DNA of 64,000 nucleotides from Cocos nucifera (lineage: Eukaryota; Streptophyta; Magnoliopsida; Arecales; Arecaceae): positions 1-64,000 of the forward strand of contig QRFJ01002089.1 of NCBI GenBank assembly GCA_006176705.1, read 5' to 3'. The position numbers and the translations under genes are program-made. A model generated the notes under the pieces. That model saw only the letters and a list, made by a program, of their open reading frames with translations, was not told the origin of the DNA and searched no databases. Positions 60,500 through 64,000 of the stretch are shown here, piece by piece. Position 1 is the first letter of the stretch. Each line of letters starts with the position of its first letter.

Positions 60500-62764
60500 T
60501 GAAGAAAAAACCTATTTTCTCGGCATAGGATCGTTCAGATCTGATTGAATCTGAAGAAATATTTTAAAATTTTTTTCTAAAATTCTAATCAAACCTAAGA
60601 CTTCTTGGATTGGATCATAAAGATCTGATTAAAAGTTAAAAATAAAATTGAATCAGATTTAATTTTAAGTACTTGATTTGGTAATCTAATTATCCTGCGA
60701 TGATCATGTTGATTCCTGAGGTTCTAGAAGGAGCCACGCATGTGCTTGGTCTCTACCAGTATCCACTCAGGCAGGAGCTGAATATCTTTTCCTCATGAAT
60801 CTCTCCTCCAAAAATTAGATCTGGATCTGATTTGAAAAGCCTTCAAAACAACTTTTGAGGGTAGCCTGTTCATCTCACAAACACCGTCGTGTAGATGCTG
60901 AATCTTGTGCCAAAAATCTTGGACCTTCAACTCAAATTTATGCCTAACTTTTTAGGCATATAGAAGAGAGGGAGAGAGAGGATAGAGGGGGCATGGATAT
61001 TAGAGAGAAGGCTCCTTTGGGTGTGGAAAAAATAAATTTCATTGAGGCAATTTCATGAGAAGAGTTCTTATACAAGACATAGCGCCATAAAGAGTCCCTT
61101 TTTGATCAAAAACCTTATTAATTTGAACATTGGGACTCTTAGACCTAATCTTCACGAAAAACCCCAGATCCCATCTAGTTTTAAAGCCAAAAATCCATCT
61201 AAAAGGTGGTGGCATGAAAGGATAAGGAAGAGTCCATGTGCGTCTAGGACTCTTCCCTTAAGAGTTTGATCCAAATCAAACTCTATCAAAATTTGGTTTA
61301 GGCACCTCCAAAAATTATAAAATTTTGCACATCCAAAGATAAACTCGTGATCTATCACATATCCAAAAATTAGAGCAAAATAACTTCTAAAGAAATTTCT
61401 AAAATTTTTTGATCATGTGATCCTTAATTCTCTCAATTGGGTCAACTATTGACTCTAGTCCAATTACCCTATGAATGAATTTAATTTTCATAATTAATCT
61501 AATCTGAACTTATTCTAGTTAGATGAAAATAAACTCATTCAAGATACACTAATGAGTCAAATTAAATTTAACTTGGTTGTGATGAATTAAAAAGATTACA
61601 GAAGGAGAAAGTCAGGTTCAATCGTGTGCTAGCAGATTATCTTGAACCTGATTGGATTTAATCCAAATCAATCAAACTAGGTTAGCTCAATTGATGACAT
61701 CTAGACCCAAACTCTTATTTGTGTGATCCAATTAGGTTCAGTTTCATATGATAATATAATATATCATGATCTCCATCATCGATATCATCTAAACATCTTT
61801 TGATGGACCAGAACTTTTCTGATTCATACAATTAGAATGATCGATCATCAAAATCATTTTAATTGCTCCCAAAATCCACCAGTGACACCTAGCAGTATAT
61901 GGTGGTAATCCATCAGAACTAAAAGTGAATCTCTCAGTGCAGCTACCTATGTGATTGGGTTATTCTATCTTGAGTCCTGATAGGATTAGGGTTAAGGTGA
62001 ACTCGTCAAACCCAATATTTGTCATATGAATTAATCATTCGATTCGAATCTTATGTAAAACCCTTATAGAAACTCTTTCTATCATCTTTACTCTACCATG
62101 GCCATGGACTTATGGACTCAATTCTCATGATCATCATAAGGCTACTCTTCATCTATCGAGGTAGATAGATTTTTTATTGGTGCAATCCAATTTCTATAAT
62201 GAACGTACTATAGTCAACATACACCTCAGAATTTCGAATGACTAGAAGATCGAGTTATAGTGTAGTCAAACTACAACACCCTCAAGATGAACTGTTGATG
62301 CACTTCAGATCAAAGAATTAGATACACTACTGCAACATCGAGCCAGTCATCAACGAGATGGTAGACTTCCTTATGAATACTCGAGGTGGTCATGCTCAGT
62401 GCCCTCATTCTCTAACAAGTATCTATACTCTCACTTTGGTGTCTCCACACCATAGACTCAAGACTCATCTACTCAAAGAAAGTGATTATACACCAATCTT
62501 TCGGATTAATCACCATCCTCATGATGATCCTACGATCGAAAGTAATTTATGAGTTTATTATGAAAATTCATGTCTCAAATTTTTAACTCTTTGAAAATAT
62601 GAATTATCATTACTATTAACTTAAAGGATGTATCACATACACTTTAAATACACACTATGATAGAAAATAATTTTTTTATTAATTTATAGTTAAAATTATA
62701 AAATTATCCTTAGAAGTGTATTACAAGTGTTAGCCAATCTAGCTTCTAGGGTACACATCTAACA
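60500..62764 (-). repeat. Copia element G: 3' LTR
   Basis: 2265 bp; on the minus strand from TGTTAGATGTGTACCC (62764) to ..TTTTTTCTTCA (60500). The internal region with RNase H lies to the right, so this is the 3' LTR. Left flank tttag (60495-60499) is the expected target duplication; its partner is outside the window. It is diverged from the LTRs of element E. Confidence 0.9.
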
Positions 62765-62778
62765 AACTTTCACTTGAC

Positions 62779-63231
62779 CTAAAGCCAATTGACTACAAAT
62801 CTAAGTCCCATCTTCTCAAGATGGACTTCAATCTTCTGCTGGCCTAAAAGCTTCATTAGTGGATCTACCGCATTATCCATGGAGTTGACTCTCTTGACCT
62901 CGACGTAATCCTTCTCGAGGTAATTATGGATGAGATGGAATCGCTGCTCGATGTGCTTGAATTTTTGATGAGATCTCAGCTCCTTAGCTAGGGCTATGGC
63001 ATCATTATTGTCGTAGTACAGAGGGAAGGCATTTGATGGCATTACTACAAGTTCTGTGGTGAACTTCTTATACCAGAATGCCTTCTTTATAGCTTTTGAT
63101 GCAGCGATGTACTCTGCTTTCATGGTAGAATCTACTGTCATAGTCTGCTTGAAACTCTTGGAGCTGACAGCACCACCATTATACACAAACAGACTATCAG
63201 ATGTCGATTTTCGATCATCTATATCAGACAA
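62779..63231 (-). CDS. Copia RNase H open frame (element G), 150 codons
   Basis: Starts within the motif block SDIDDRKSTSDS and continues through DSTMKAEYIAASKAIKKAFW (Glu), LYYDNNDAIALAK (Asp), the HIEQRFHLIHNYLEKDYVEV block, ending GLRFVVNWL and stop. This is the complete C-terminal part of Copia RNase H apart from the first Asp block, which lies just upstream in a different frame. Unlike in element E, the frame is uninterrupted here. It would degrade the RNA strand during reverse transcription. The ATG is internal to the polyprotein. Confidence 0.85.
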   Translation of the reverse strand: MSDIDDRKSTSDSLFVYNGGAVSSKSFKQTMTVDSTMKAEYIAASKAIKKAFWYKKFTTELVVMPSNAFPLYYDNNDAIALAKELRSHQKFKHIEQRFHLIHNYLEKDYVEVKRVNSMDNAVDPLMKLLGQQKIEVHLEKMGLRFVVNWL

Positions 63232-63249
63232 AATCTGAGTCTATATAAC

Positions 63250-64000
63250 CATGGACCTAGAGTTCTCCATTACCAAAAATCAAGAACATATTCTTAGTTC
63301 TTCTCAAGTACTTAAAGATACATTTGATAGAAGTTCAGTGCTCTTTACCTAGATTCAATTGATATCTACTCGTGACACTCATAGCATGGGCAATATCAGA
63401 TTGTGTATATAGCAGGGCGTACATGAGGTTCCCTATTGCTGAAGCATAAGGGATCTTACTCATGCGTTCAATCTCCTCTGGTGTGTTTGGACACATCTTC
63501 TTAGAGAGATGAATGCCATGTCTGAAGGGCACCAATCCTCTCTTGGAGTTTTCCATGCTAAACCTCTTTAGTACCACCTCTATGTACATCTTCTATGAGA
63601 GATCCAGCATCCTACTTTGTCTATCCCTATAGACTTTAATTTCTAGAATAAAGGATGCCTCTTCTAGGTCTTTCATAGAGAACTCTTTTGATAATTACAT
63701 TTTAACTATGGTCAACATGGGAATATCATTTTCAATAAGGAGATGTCATCCACGTATAGTACGAGAAAGACAACTGCGCTCCCATTGACTTTTTTGAATA
63801 CACATAATTCCTCCTCATTCTTGATGAATCCAAATGATTTGATCACATCATTGAAATAAGCATTTCAGCTTTGAGATGCTTGCTTAAATCCATAGATGGA
63901 TCTTTGTAGCTTGCAAACCTTATTATCAGCATCATTGGATGTGAAATCTAGTGGCTGTTCCATATAGATATCTTTCTCAAGATATCCATTTAAGAAGGCC
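63250..64000 (-). pseudogene. Copia reverse transcriptase (element G), partial and broken
   Basis: Minus-strand pieces include the frame 63335-63589 (FRHGIHLSKKMCP, RMSKIPYASAIGNLMYALL, SDIAHAMSVTSRYQ) and, farther right, LVLYVDDI near 63735-63760, the catalytic box. At the window edge AFLNGYLEKDIYMEQP is visible. Frames change several times, so the RT is broken. The matching region in element E is 49910-50620. Confidence 0.85.

Larger units (their letters stand above)
62765..64000 (-). mobile_element. Copia element G: internal region (continues beyond the window)
   Basis: Minus strand: polypurine tract (ggtcaagtgaaagtt) at 62765-62779, then RNase H and RT in reverse order of position. The first LTR, gag, protease and integrase are expected to the right of 64000. 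Confidence 0.9.

Noticed and set aside
60491..60502. ..ttTAGTG as the missing second end of the CACTA element
   Set aside because: The expected inner terminal bases are absent and the same position is explained by the start of the Copia LTR with its flank.

Overview
The window looks like a transposon-dense piece of a plant nuclear genome. A monocot is likely, probably a palm such as oil palm or date palm; this is inferred from the style of the retrotransposons and the SAUR sequence, not proven. I can support one intact host gene: a single-exon SAUR (small auxin-up RNA) gene on the minus strand at 39037-39348. Almost everything else is retrotransposon DNA, much of it nested, plus a LINE remnant, one CACTA transposon end and a small fossil of plastid 16S rRNA. 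A 969-base assembly gap (N) lies at 52125-53093.

Layout. 1-10571: Copia elements with 2.3-2.4 kb LTRs of an Angela/BARE-like type, in layers. A minus-strand element (5' LTR 8304-10571, leader, gag) carries a solo LTR at 3446-5779 with a perfect 5-bp target duplication. It is cut at 3077 by a plus-strand element whose 3' LTR is 694-3077. 10572-13402: older DNA, including part of a Gypsy LTR and an RNase-H-like scrap. 13403-38210: one Ty3/Gypsy element of TAT (Retand/RIRE2-like) type, bounded by an exact GATCC duplication. It holds five later insertions: a solo LTR at 16988-17887, a solo LTR at 18645-21125, a complete non-autonomous LTR element at 24159-27910, a solo LTR at 28208-30595, and a complete non-autonomous LTR element at 32432-37403. 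Removing these leaves about 10.3 kb, with gag, protease, RT, RNase H, a second RNase H, integrase, a 56-bp tandem array and a spliced antisense ORF.

38216-40240: host DNA with the SAUR gene and its GA-rich upstream region. 40240-41431: a second TAT-type Gypsy LTR and gag start, cut off by a Copia LTR. 41432-43011: rearranged Copia pieces. 43012-52124: the youngest-looking element, a nearly complete Copia copy whose two LTRs differ at only about a dozen of some 950 comparable bases; its 3' LTR runs into the gap. 53273-56680: AT-rich DNA with no recognised gene. 56690-58666: LINE (L1-type) RT and zinc-knuckle remnant. 58667-about 59550: CACTA end with subterminal repeats and a probable last exon. 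60031-60326: plastid 16S rRNA fragment. 60500-64000: a minus-strand Copia element (3' LTR, RNase H, RT) continuing past the window.

The genes do not form a pathway. The window is a record of successive insertions, LTR-LTR recombination (four solo LTRs) and deletions around one small auxin-response gene. Two points deserve attention: the antisense, intron-containing ORF carried by the TAT element, and the tandem array with a palindromic core next to it.
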